A program made the position numbers and the translations under genes. This document shows, one piece after another, positions 17,037-25,315 of a DNA stretch of 64,000 nucleotides; the first letter of the stretch is position 1; each line of letters begins with the position of its first letter. Source of the stretch: Lachnospiraceae bacterium (lineage in GTDB: Bacteria; Bacillota; Clostridia; Lachnospirales; Lachnospiraceae); NCBI GenBank assembly GCA_024697065.1, contig JAILGE010000032.1, forward strand, positions 1-64,000, read 5' to 3'. The notes below the pieces were generated by a model. It made no database searches. It worked only from the letters and a program-made list of their open reading frames with translations, and was not told the origin of the DNA.

Positions 17037-18650
17037 ATGAATGGCGCTGAGGCGATGATAAAATGCCTTGAAGAAGAAAATGTAAAATACGTATTTGGCT
17101 ATCCGGGAGTAGCGATCTGCCCTTTTTATGATGCCATATACCAGTCGGATATAAAGTCCGTGCTGATAAGGACGGAACAGAATGCTGCCCACGCGGCAAG
17201 CGGAATGGCAAGGATGACGGGAGAGGCTGCGGTCTGTGCGGTCACATCAGGTCCCGGCGCCACAAATCTGATCTCCGGTATCGCAACGGCTTTTGCAGAT
17301 TCGATACCCATGATATGCATCACCGGTCAGGTCAATTCTGAACTTATCGGCTCCGATGTATTCCAGGAAGCAGATATCACAGGAGCTGTGGAGAGCTTTG
17401 TTAAATATTCATATCTTGTGAAGAATCCCAAGGATATACCCGAGATAGTAAAGGAAGCTTTTTACATAGCCAATTCGGGAAGACGCGGACCTGTGCTCAT
17501 TGACTTTCCCATCGATGTACAGCAGGCGGAGATTAGAAACTTTGAGTATCCCAAGGAAGTAAAACTCCGCACCTACAAGCCCACTATTAAGGGAAATGCT
17601 CTCCAGATCAAGAAAGTCATAAGAGAGCTTGAAAAGGCTCATAAACCGCTTATCTGCGCCGGTGGCGGAGTTCATCTTTGTAATGCCGTAAAGGAACTGC
17701 GCGAATTCGCGGAAGAATACAGCATTCCCGTTGTTTCTACAATGATGGGAATAGGAGTGCTTCCGACGGAGCATCCGCTTTATTTCGGTATGGTAGGTAA
17801 TAACGGTGCACCTGCGGCCAATCGTGCCATGCGTGAAGCTGATATGATCATCATGCTTGGAGCAAGAGTCGCAGACCGTGCGGTCAATCAGCCGGAAGTT
17901 CTTACCGAGAATACGGTCCTTGTTCATATTGATGTGGATCCTGCAGAGATCGGAAAAAATGCCGGAGCAGCCATCCCCATAGTAGGAGATGCAAAGCATA
18001 TCCTTCAGGATATGACGGAATATGAGATAGACGGTGATTATGCGACATGGATAAAGGAACTTGAAGGGTATAGCAGAGATCTTAAAGTGATCCGCCCCGA
18101 TCATCCGGGATTTGTTGATCCCGCCATCTTTGTGAGAAAACTTTCCGAAAAGATGAAAGATGATGCCGTATATGTTGCTGATGTCGGACAGAATCAGATC
18201 TGGTCCTGCAGAAATCATATTGTCAGAAACGGAAGATTCCTTACAAGCGGAGGAATGGGTACGATGGGCTATTCGATCCCCGCAGCAATGGGCGCGAAGC
18301 TTGCAGCACCTTCAAAACAGGTGGTGGCTGTATGCGGTGACGGATCTTTCCAGATGTCCATGATGGAGCTTGCCACATTATGCCAGTATGATATTCCCGT
18401 GAAGATCATCGTAATGCGCAACAGCTATCTCGGAATGGTAAGACAGTATCAGCATTTCTCGCTTAAGGATCGTTATTCCATGGTAGATATAGGGATGACT
18501 CCCGCACTGGATCATATCGCAAGGGCATATGATATGAAATATATGTATATAAAGGATATGAAGGGCGTCGAAGACAAGATCGAGGCATTCCTTAAGGATG
18601 ATGAATCATATCTGGTTGAGTGTAATATCGATCCTATGGATCTTGTTTAA
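17037..18650 (+). CDS. ilvB: Acetolactate synthase, large (catalytic) subunit
   Basis: IlvB is the thiamine-diphosphate enzyme joining two pyruvates to acetolactate, or pyruvate with 2-oxobutyrate to acetohydroxybutyrate, for valine/leucine and isoleucine. The 537-aa protein has the catalytic glutamate in RTEQNAAHAASG near residue 47, the central FAD/UDP-binding region (GAGGVHLCNA, RVADRA), and the ThDP motif GDGSFQMS with N in VMRNSYLGM. Length is slightly short for the family but complete. GGAGGT sits 8 nt upstream of the ATG. It leads the block ilvB-ilvN-ilvN-ilvC. Confidence 0.95.
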   Translation: MNGAEAMIKCLEEENVKYVFGYPGVAICPFYDAIYQSDIKSVLIRTEQNAAHAASGMARMTGEAAVCAVTSGPGATNLISGIATAFADSIPMICITGQVNSELIGSDVFQEADITGAVESFVKYSYLVKNPKDIPEIVKEAFYIANSGRRGPVLIDFPIDVQQAEIRNFEYPKEVKLRTYKPTIKGNALQIKKVIRELEKAHKPLICAGGGVHLCNAVKELREFAEEYSIPVVSTMMGIGVLPTEHPLYFGMVGNNGAPAANRAMREADMIIMLGARVADRAVNQPEVLTENTVLVHIDVDPAEIGKNAGAAIPIVGDAKHILQDMTEYEIDGDYATWIKELEGYSRDLKVIRPDHPGFVDPAIFVRKLSEKMKDDAVYVADVGQNQIWSCRNHIVRNGRFLTSGGMGTMGYSIPAAMGAKLAAPSKQVVAVCGDGSFQMSMMELATLCQYDIPVKIIVMRNSYLGMVRQYQHFSLKDRYSMVDIGMTPALDHIARAYDMKYMYIKDMKGVEDKIEAFLKDDESYLVECNIDPMDLV

Positions 18651-18664
18651 GAAAGGGTGCGAGT

Positions 18665-19147
18665 ATGAAAAGGATTTTTTCGGTTCTTGTTGAAAACAGG
18701 ACAGGTGTACTCTGGAAAGTGGCAGGCCTTTTTTCAAGAAGAGGCTTCAACATAAATTCTCTGGCTGTGGGTGAGACGGATAATAATGAGACATCCATGA
18801 TGACCATTTTAAGTGACGGTTCACCCAGAACACTGGAGCAGATAGAAAAGCAGTTAAACAAAAAGCTGGATGTCATCAAGGTGCGTACCTTTGATGAGAA
18901 TAAGGCTGTTACCAGAGAGCTCATGCTGATAAAGGTAAAATATACCAAGGCAAACCGACGTGAGATCATGGAGACCTGTGAGGTTATGGGTGCCGAGATA
19001 GTGGATATGTCGGAATCTCTTATGATGATCCAGATCTGTGATTCTCCGGAGAAGATCCAGCTTCTCATAAGTATGCTTGCACAGGTAAGGATAGTGGAAG
19101 TGGCGAGAACCGGAACCCTTGCACTTCAGAAGTGCCTTGAAGATTAG
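18665..19147 (+). CDS. ilvN: Acetolactate synthase regulatory subunit, first copy (ACT domain)
   Basis: The 160-aa protein starts MKRIFSVLVENRTGVLWKVAGLFSRRGFNINSLAVG, the classic IlvN/IlvH ACT domain that binds valine and activates the large subunit. The second half (RELMLIKVKY ... RIVEVARTGTLALQK) matches the C-terminal ACT-like domain. It follows ilvB by 14 nt and should be its partner. A second, clearly homologous but divergent copy follows after 90 nt with its own promoter, so the two subunits may respond to different effectors or conditions. Confidence 0.92.
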   Translation: MKRIFSVLVENRTGVLWKVAGLFSRRGFNINSLAVGETDNNETSMMTILSDGSPRTLEQIEKQLNKKLDVIKVRTFDENKAVTRELMLIKVKYTKANRREIMETCEVMGAEIVDMSESLMMIQICDSPEKIQLLISMLAQVRIVEVARTGTLALQKCLED

Positions 19148-19163
19148 TTTGCCGCATTTTATT

Positions 19164-19192
19164 TTGCAACAAGCGATCTTTTCTGCTATACT
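19164..19192 (+). promoter_or_regulatory. Promoter of the second regulatory subunit
   Basis: TTGCAA (19164-19169) and TATACT (19187-19192) are spaced by exactly 17 nt in the gap between the two ilvN copies. This suggests the second copy and possibly ilvC can be transcribed separately from ilvB. Confidence 0.6.
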
Positions 19193-19237
19193 AGCTCTTA
19201 TATTTTCAAAAACTATTAAGTGAGGCGTCACAGAAAA

Positions 19238-19753
19238 ATGGCTGCGGAATCGAATAAAAAAGTATTTCAGCTTCTTGTAGATAACACATCGGGTGTTCTC
19301 AGCAGGATCTCAGGTCTTTTTTCCAGAAGAGGATATAATATCGAGAGCATCACGGCGGGCGTGACTGCGGATCCCCGTTTTACACGTATCACCATTGTAA
19401 CGAGCGGTGATGATGATATTCTTGAGCAGATAGAGAAGCAGGTGGCTAAGTTAGTTGATGTAAGGAATATCAAGGTTCTTGAGCCTTCCGAATCCGTTTA
19501 CAGGGAGCTTTGCCTTATAAAGGTTGAAGTTACGGATAAATCCCGTGAGGGACTTATCGCGGTAGCAAATGTTTTCAGAGCAAATATAATTGACGTCAGC
19601 ACCACATCGATGATCATCGAGATCACAGGTAATCAGAATAAGATCCAGGCCTTCCTAGGACTGCTGGAAGGATATACGATCCTGGAGTTAGCAAGGACCG
19701 GTATCTCCGGACTTACCAGAGGCGACAAGGATGTAGTCTGGCTCGATGTTTAA
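19238..19753 (+). CDS. ilvH: Acetolactate synthase regulatory subunit, second copy (ACT domain)
   Basis: This is a second IlvN/IlvH family protein of about 171 aa. It starts MAAESNKKVFQLLVDNTSGVLSRISGLFSRRGYNIESITAG and ends in a C-terminal domain (VYRELCLIKVEV ... YTILELARTGISGLTRG). It is similar in length and architecture to the copy upstream but differs at many positions. The ORF track begins at a GTG at 19220; the ATG at 19238 has GAGG about 12 nt upstream and fits the family start better. The symbol only distinguishes the two copies; either could be the main partner of IlvB. It lies 111 nt before ilvC. Confidence 0.88.
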   Translation: MAAESNKKVFQLLVDNTSGVLSRISGLFSRRGYNIESITAGVTADPRFTRITIVTSGDDDILEQIEKQVAKLVDVRNIKVLEPSESVYRELCLIKVEVTDKSREGLIAVANVFRANIIDVSTTSMIIEITGNQNKIQAFLGLLEGYTILELARTGISGLTRGDKDVVWLDV

Positions 19754-19824
19754 TTATTTATTACAGAACTATTGTGAATAATGGCAGGTAAGGAACCGCA
19801 ACTAACGATCCCTGAACAGGCTGT

Positions 19825-19830
19825 TATAAT
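19825..19830 (+). promoter_or_regulatory. Extended -10 element before ilvC
   Basis: TGTTATAAT contains a perfect TATAAT preceded by TGn, an extended -10. There is no convincing -35. It lies about 28-35 nt before the ilvC ribosome site AAGGAGG and may give ilvC its own strong transcript. Confidence 0.5.
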
Positions 19831-19834
19831 ATAA

Positions 19835-20881
<1,047 letters not shown>

Positions 20882-20906
20882 TCGATATAGCTTTTAGATG
20901 TTCTAG

Positions 20907-20941
20907 ATCCCCGCGGCAGTGTTTGCTGCGGGGATTTTTTT
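20907..20941 (+). terminator. Terminator after ilvC
   Basis: ATCCCCGC and GCGGGGAT close a strong GC-rich hairpin with internal GCAG/TGC pairing, followed by seven T. It ends the ilv block. Confidence 0.92.
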
Positions 20942-20972
20942 GCATGCGAGATGTTTTCAATATGGGGTGAGC

Positions 20973-21194
20973 TTTTCACTCCCACTGTGTGGCCTTACAG
21001 TGGAATGCTCGCCTGCAGTTCTGCCGGAAAATGCGTGAGAAGACGGCAACTCACGAAACCGTTCACACGCTCCATCCGTGAAGCGTAGTTCACTCGCCCT
21101 GCCATCCGTGGCAGGACGTTTCTGTAAGACGAGCATTTTCCGGAACTGCAACGGCTCGCTAATACACTGTAATGCCACACAGTGGGAGTGAAAA
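20973..21194. repeat. Structured palindromic repeat, copy 1
   Basis: The element is bounded by a roughly 30-bp near-perfect terminal inverted repeat (left end TTTTCACTCCCACTGTG at 20973, right end its complement ending at 21194). Inside, TTACAGTG...CACTGTAA delimits a 178-bp core (20995-21172). The core contains further complementary arms (CCGGAAAATGC and GCATTTTCCGG) and small hairpins (CCTGCCA/TGGCAGG). It would fold into one long branched cruciform or RNA. It has no coding capacity of its own, so it is MITE- or REP-like. Copies 2-4 in the window confirm that it is a repeat family. Confidence 0.85.
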
Positions 21195-21213
21195 ACTATA
21201 CGCAGTGATGATC

Positions 21214-21391
21214 TTACAGTGGAATGCTCGCCTGCAGTTCTGCCGGAAAATGCGTGAGAAGACGGCAACTCACGAAACCGTTCACACGCTCCATCCGTGG
21301 AGCGTTGTTCACTCGCCCTGCCATCCGTGGCAGGACGTTTCTGTAAGACGAGCATTTTCCGGAACTGCAACGGCTCGCTAATACACTGTAA
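21214..21391. repeat. Structured palindromic repeat, copy 2
   Basis: This 178-bp core is nearly identical to copy 1 (TTACAGTG ... CACTGTAA), differing at only a few positions. In this copy the internal arms CGCTCCA/TGGAGCG are fully complementary. It is joined to copy 1 by a spacer holding one unit of the 23-bp repeat plus GCAGTGATGATC. The near identity indicates recent tandem duplication. Confidence 0.85.
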
Positions 21392-21397
21392 GGCCAC

Positions 21398-21512
21398 ACA
21401 GTGGGAGTGAAAAACTATACGCAGTGGGAGCGAAAAACTATACGCAGTGGGAGCGAAAAACTATACGCAGTGGGAGCGAAAAACTATACGCAGTGGGAGC
21501 GAAAAACTATAC
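21398..21512. repeat. 23-bp tandem repeat array, five units
   Basis: Four exact 23-bp units (beginning GCAGTGGGAGCGAAAAAC) at 21421-21512 follow one variant unit (21398-21420) that overlaps the right terminal repeat of copy 2. The same unit occurs once between copies 1 and 2. The array appears to have expanded from the end of the structured element. Units are contiguous with no spacers, so this is not a CRISPR array. Confidence 0.9.
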
Positions 21513-21524
21513 GCAGTGATGATC

Positions 21525-21616
21525 TTACGGTGGAATGCTCGCCTGCAGTTCTGCTGGAAAATGCGTGAGAGGACGGCAGCTCACGAAACCGTTCACCCGC
21601 TCCGCGGATGGAGCGG
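21525..21616. repeat. Structured palindromic repeat, copy 3 (partial)
   Basis: The left part of the core recurs here (TTACGGTGGAATGCTCGCC...), with several substitutions, and stops after a CCGCTCC/GGAGCGG hairpin. The right half is missing. It is preceded by the same GCAGTGATGATC junction as copy 2. Beyond it, 21617-21700 holds only the ribosome site region of the next gene. Confidence 0.75.
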
Positions 21617-21702
21617 ACCGGCAGGGATGTTGAAGAGATGTTTATTATGATAGAATGATTCCTGGTGATTAATATGATCATATGGTCATTGGGGGATAAT
21701 TT

Positions 21703-22914
21703 ATGGCAGATGAAGAGAGGAACGAAAACGATCAGCACGTAAGATCCGGAAAGCGTATGAGCTATTCCACTGATGTGGTCAGACTGATAATAGTCTGTTA
21801 CGGGATCGTATTTATATTAATTTTTATTACGGGACTGGCACTTCTGTATCTTGCGGGATCGGAATCATTTTTCAGGGATTCTCTGGTCATGTTCGGCCTT
21901 TATCTCATTTTATATGTATTTTTATCCGTATATATCACGGACAGGATTAGACGCATGTTTGCACCTCTTGACCGTTTTGCGGGATATGAATTTGACGAAG
22001 CGGAATTTGAAGGCAAGACGGGAAAACTGGGAGTGCTTGCCAAGCTTTTAAATGACAGGGTCTCTTTGGTGGAGGATCTGTCGGGCGAGTTAAAAAGCGC
22101 AAGAGAAGATATAGATGAGATCAATGAAGCCCATGACAGCGTAAGAGCAAGCAACAGGAATGTGGTCGAAGCCTGCCTTGAACTTTCGGGGGATATCAAT
22201 GATATAGCGCACGACGGTATCGCAGGTTCAGACGAACTGAGTGAAGAGACCGGAAGACTGAAAGGCAGTATCGGAGTACTCAGAGACAGGAAAGAGCTCC
22301 TTATAAACGGGAGGATCCAGGCAGAGGGGATCGCGGAACGGGCGGTGGATCATTCTGCAGTGGTATGCGACATTGTCAGTGAGACCGGTGCCGAGCTTTC
22401 CGAGATGCTTGCTGCTGAAAAGGGATCTGAAAAGCTTGTGGAGGATATCTATGATTCCATGTCTATGCTGCAGGATCTGATAAACAGGGTCAATCTGTAT
22501 TCGGTTAATGCTGCCGTCGAAGTATCCAAAAGCAGTGATTCCTATGCGGCTGTTGCGGGAGTTGATGAAGTAAAGCGGTTATCGGAGCAGATCTCCGGAG
22601 GTTCCGATGAGATAATGCTCAAGATGATAAAGCTCAGAAATGATATCAAGCTCTCTGCGGAGAGGATAGGTAACTCGGGGGAGCGTCTGAAGGAATCCGA
22701 TGATCTGGCCGGAAAAATGGCCGGAGATCTTAAACGGCTTGAAGATAATATTATTATCCTTTCTGAAGCAGTGACGGAAATGGAAAAAAGCATAGTTGAA
22801 GCGGGTGAAGCGTCGGAAAAGCTGAGGATGGCCGGAAAAGATCTGGGAAGATTGTATATTGCATGCTCGGATCGTGCTTCAAAACTTGATAAAGCACTCA
22901 ATGAGATAATGTGA
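21703..22914 (+). CDS. Orphan chemoreceptor-like membrane protein with degenerate signalling tip
   Basis: The 403-aa protein has two transmembrane helices (about residues 25-50 and 60-82) separated by a very short loop, so it has no periplasmic sensor domain. A long helical coiled-coil cytoplasmic part follows. Around residues 262-297 the sequence VNLYSVNAAVEVSKSSD...AAVAGVDEVKRLSEQI clearly echoes the MCP tip (NLLALNAAIEAARAGE...FAVVADEVRKLAE), but many conserved residues have changed. CheA/CheW coupling is therefore doubtful. No other chemotaxis gene is near. GGGGGA is the ribosome site. It lies between the repeat cluster and rpmF, where a yceD gene is commonly found in other Firmicutes. 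Confidence 0.65.
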   Translation: MADEERNENDQHVRSGKRMSYSTDVVRLIIVCYGIVFILIFITGLALLYLAGSESFFRDSLVMFGLYLILYVFLSVYITDRIRRMFAPLDRFAGYEFDEAEFEGKTGKLGVLAKLLNDRVSLVEDLSGELKSAREDIDEINEAHDSVRASNRNVVEACLELSGDINDIAHDGIAGSDELSEETGRLKGSIGVLRDRKELLINGRIQAEGIAERAVDHSAVVCDIVSETGAELSEMLAAEKGSEKLVEDIYDSMSMLQDLINRVNLYSVNAAVEVSKSSDSYAAVAGVDEVKRLSEQISGGSDEIMLKMIKLRNDIKLSAERIGNSGERLKESDDLAGKMAGDLKRLEDNIIILSEAVTEMEKSIVEAGEASEKLRMAGKDLGRLYIACSDRASKLDKALNEIM

Positions 22915-22948
22915 TCCTATATATTGTAAATATTACTTAAAAATATGG

Positions 22949-22978
22949 TTGACAAAAAATAAGTGATGGTCTTATAAT
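22949..22978 (+). promoter_or_regulatory. Promoter of rpmF
   Basis: A consensus TTGACA (22949-22954) and consensus TATAAT (22973-22978) are separated by 18 nt, about 35 nt before the rpmF start. This is a strong housekeeping promoter. Confidence 0.85.
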
Positions 22979-23014
22979 AGGCAAGTGCGATTAAAGAGAC
23001 GGGAGGTGTTAAAG

Positions 23015-23197
23015 ATGTCTATTTGTCCTAAGAATAAATCTTCCAGAGCAAGAAGAGATAAGAGAAGAGCAAACTGGAAAATGTCTGCTCCTACGCTTGT
23101 AAAGTGCAGCAAATGCGGAGCTCTTATGATGCCGCATCGTGTTTGCAAGTCTTGCGGAGCATATAACAAGAAGGAGATCATCGCTGTAGGCGAGTAA
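23015..23197 (+). CDS. rpmF: 50S ribosomal protein L32
   Basis: The 60-aa basic protein MSICPKNKSSRARRDKRRANW... is L32 of the large ribosomal subunit. It keeps both zinc-ribbon pairs (CSKCG and CKSCG), so it is the zinc-binding form. The track ORF at 22985 is too long. The ATG at 23015 is preceded by GGGAGGTG at the right distance. It has its own consensus promoter and a terminator, so it can be expressed independently of plsX. Confidence 0.96.
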   Translation: MSICPKNKSSRARRDKRRANWKMSAPTLVKCSKCGALMMPHRVCKSCGAYNKKEIIAVGE

Positions 23198-23242
23198 TAC
23201 CTTCTGATATTTTTATGCACCCTGGAAATAAGCGAAATCCGG

Positions 23243-23276
23243 GCACGTCTTCAGAAGAGGACGTGCTTGTTTTTTT
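23243..23276 (+). terminator. Terminator after rpmF
   Basis: GCACGTC (23243-23249) pairs with GACGTGC (23260-23266), with extra CTTC/GAAG pairing inside, followed by TTGTTTTTTT. It separates rpmF from plsX; a TATACT at 23295-23300 may restart transcription. Confidence 0.85.
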
Positions 23277-23339
23277 GCCTTTTTTCCTGTATATTATACT
23301 TTGTGCGCAAAAACGGAAGCATGATTATCGAGGTATCCG

Positions 23340-24344
23340 ATGGCTGAAACGGTAAAAGTAGCCCTTGATGCGATGGGCGGAGACAATGCACCGGCTGAGA
23401 TAATAAAAGGTGCCATAGAGGCTCTTGAGAGTACTGATGATATCAAGCTCTGTATTTGTGGCAGAGAAGATGATATAAGATCCGAACTCTCGAAGTATTC
23501 CTACGACGGTAAGAGAATAGAGATCGTTAATGCTACGGAAATAATAGAGACCGCCGAGCCGCCTGTTATGGCCATACGACACAAGAAGGACTCTTCAATA
23601 GTACGTGGCCTGAGACTTGTAAAGGAAGGCGAATGCGATGCTTTCGTATCTGCCGGTTCCTCCGGGGCGATACTTGTGGGAGGACAGCTTATAGTTGGCA
23701 GGATAAAAGGCATCGAGAGGGCGCCGCTTGCGCCACTCATACCTACACAAAAGGGAACCTCGCTCCTTATCGACTGCGGAGCAAATGTGGATGCCAAGCC
23801 TTATCATCTCGAAGCTTTTGCCAGAATGGGAAGTATTTATTATGAGAATGCCATGGGAGTAAAGAACCCGACGGTAGCTCTTGTAAATATCGGCGCTGAA
23901 GAAGAAAAGGGTAATGCTCTTGTTAAGGAGACAATGCCTCTTCTTAAGCAGTGCAGGGATATTAATTTTATAGGAAGTATTGAGGCCAGAGATATTCCCT
24001 TTGGTGCGGCGGATATCATAGTCACTGAAGCATTTGTGGGAAATGTGATACTTAAGCTTTATGAGGGAGAAGCGATGTTCCTTTTAAGTGAGATCAAAAA
24101 AGGACTTATGAGTTCCCTCAGAGGAAAGATCGGCGGATTGTTAGTTAAGCCTGTACTTAAGAAATCGCTTAAGGATTATGATGTGACAAGATACGGCGGA
24201 GCACCGCTTCTGGGATTGAACGGTCTGGTGGTGAAGACCCACGGATCATCAAAGGCAGTGGAGATCAAAAACAGCATCCTCCAGTGTCGGACATTCAAGG
24301 AACAGAAGATCAACGAGAAGATCAGGGAACGCCTCAGTATATAG
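23340..24344 (+). CDS. plsX: Phosphate acyltransferase PlsX
   Basis: PlsX makes acyl-phosphate from acyl-ACP and phosphate, feeding PlsY for phospholipid synthesis at the membrane. The 334-aa protein starts with the characteristic VALDAMGGDNAPAEIIKGA and carries RHKKDSSIVRG, SAGSSGA and VTEAFVGNVILKLYEG. Length is normal. GAGGTA precedes the ATG. acpP, its substrate carrier, follows 9 nt later, the usual arrangement. Confidence 0.96.
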   Translation: MAETVKVALDAMGGDNAPAEIIKGAIEALESTDDIKLCICGREDDIRSELSKYSYDGKRIEIVNATEIIETAEPPVMAIRHKKDSSIVRGLRLVKEGECDAFVSAGSSGAILVGGQLIVGRIKGIERAPLAPLIPTQKGTSLLIDCGANVDAKPYHLEAFARMGSIYYENAMGVKNPTVALVNIGAEEEKGNALVKETMPLLKQCRDINFIGSIEARDIPFGAADIIVTEAFVGNVILKLYEGEAMFLLSEIKKGLMSSLRGKIGGLLVKPVLKKSLKDYDVTRYGGAPLLGLNGLVVKTHGSSKAVEIKNSILQCRTFKEQKINEKIRERLSI

Positions 24345-24353
24345 GAACGTGAA

Positions 24354-24581
24354 ATGGAATACGAGATTCTTAAAAAGTCGATAGAAAAAGTGTTGCAGGT
24401 TTACAGCAAGGAGATATCCATCAGTTCTACATTTGAATCAGAGCTTGGAGCGGATTCGATAGATATGGCCCAGATATTCTGCTGTGTGGAGAAAGAACTG
24501 GGAATAAAGCTTCCGGAATGTGATTACTCCGAGATAGAGACCGTAGGAGATGCGCTCAGATTCATAAGAAGTTCGATGTGA
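24354..24581 (+). CDS. acpP: Acyl carrier protein
   Basis: The 75-aa acidic protein carries GADSIDMAQ, in which the serine accepts the 4'-phosphopantetheine arm. It shuttles growing acyl chains in fatty-acid and phospholipid synthesis. The sequence departs from the usual DSLDxVEL (here DSIDMAQIF), so it may be a specialised ACP rather than the only one in the genome. It sits between plsX and rnc, a common acpP position. Confidence 0.88.
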   Translation: MEYEILKKSIEKVLQVYSKEISISSTFESELGADSIDMAQIFCCVEKELGIKLPECDYSEIETVGDALRFIRSSM

Positions 24582-24582
24582 C

Positions 24583-24606
24583 AAGGCCCTGGGTAAAGGG
24601 CTTTTT
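24583..24606 (+). terminator. Weak terminator/attenuator between acpP and rnc
   Basis: AAGGCCC and GGGCTTT form a 7-bp stem with the loop TGGGTAAA and a short T-run (TTTTTC). It probably reduces rather than stops read-through into rnc. Confidence 0.55.
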
Positions 24607-24628
24607 CATTCATTAAGAGGTTGTGAAC

Positions 24629-25315
24629 ATGACAGATGTTGACAGTGCTGTAAAATTAATTGAAGACAGGATAGGCTACTGCTTTAAGGATAAGAACTTC
24701 ATAAAGGAAGCTCTGACCCACAGTTCTTTCGCCAATGAGCGTAAGATCAACAAGCTCTCCTGCAATGAGAGACTGGAGTATCTTGGTGATGCGGTCCTGG
24801 AACTGGTTTCCAGTGATCATATATTCAGGAATTATCCATCGATGCCGGAAGGACGAATGTCGAAGTTCCGTGCATCCCTTGTCTGTGAAGAGGCACTTGC
24901 CCAATGTGCGGAGAGGATAGGCCTGGGGACGCTGATCTTTCTTGGGAAGGGCGAGGAGCAAAGCGGCGGAAGAGAGAAGCCATCGGTCACGTCGGATGCG
25001 TTTGAAGCGCTGATCGGCGCTTTGTATATGGACGGTGGATTGGATACGGCCCGGAATTTTATTATGGAACATGTGTTAAAGAATGCCGAAGAACATCTGG
25101 TTACGGCGGATCCCAAGTCTGCTCTTCAGGAGAAGGTCCAGGGGATGGGACATGAAACCATAGAGTACAGAGTCGTAAGCGAGACCGGTCCCGAACATGA
25201 TAAATCCTACTCAGTGGAATTACTGATCGGAGGAAAGGTAAGCGGTTCCGGAACGGGCCGCAGCAAGAAGCTCGCAGAGAAAGAAGCTGCGCTTGAAGCG
25301 CTCAGGAGATTGTAA
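24629..25315 (+). CDS. rnc: Ribonuclease III
   Basis: RNase III is a dimeric Mg-dependent nuclease that processes rRNA precursors and cleaves double-stranded RNA. The signature NERLEYLGDAVLEL is near residue 43 and the second acidic motif is SDAFEALIGALYMDGG. A dsRNA-binding domain fills the last 70 residues (DPKSALQEKVQGMG ... KKLAEKEAALEAL). The track starts at a GTG at 24623, but the ATG at 24629 is 8 nt from AGAGG and is preferred (228 aa). Its stop overlaps the smc start (TAATG). Confidence 0.95.
   Translation: MTDVDSAVKLIEDRIGYCFKDKNFIKEALTHSSFANERKINKLSCNERLEYLGDAVLELVSSDHIFRNYPSMPEGRMSKFRASLVCEEALAQCAERIGLGTLIFLGKGEEQSGGREKPSVTSDAFEALIGALYMDGGLDTARNFIMEHVLKNAEEHLVTADPKSALQEKVQGMGHETIEYRVVSETGPEHDKSYSVELLIGGKVSGSGTGRSKKLAEKEAALEALRRL

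Noticed and set aside
20957-21397. ORFs of 146, 69 and 61 aa on both strands in the repeat cluster
   Set aside because: They are read through the palindromic repeats; similar 'proteins' arise in each copy and on both strands, and none has a ribosome site. They reflect repeat structure, not genes.
21398-21512. Possible CRISPR array
   Set aside because: The 23-bp units are directly contiguous with no unique spacers, and no cas gene is in the window.
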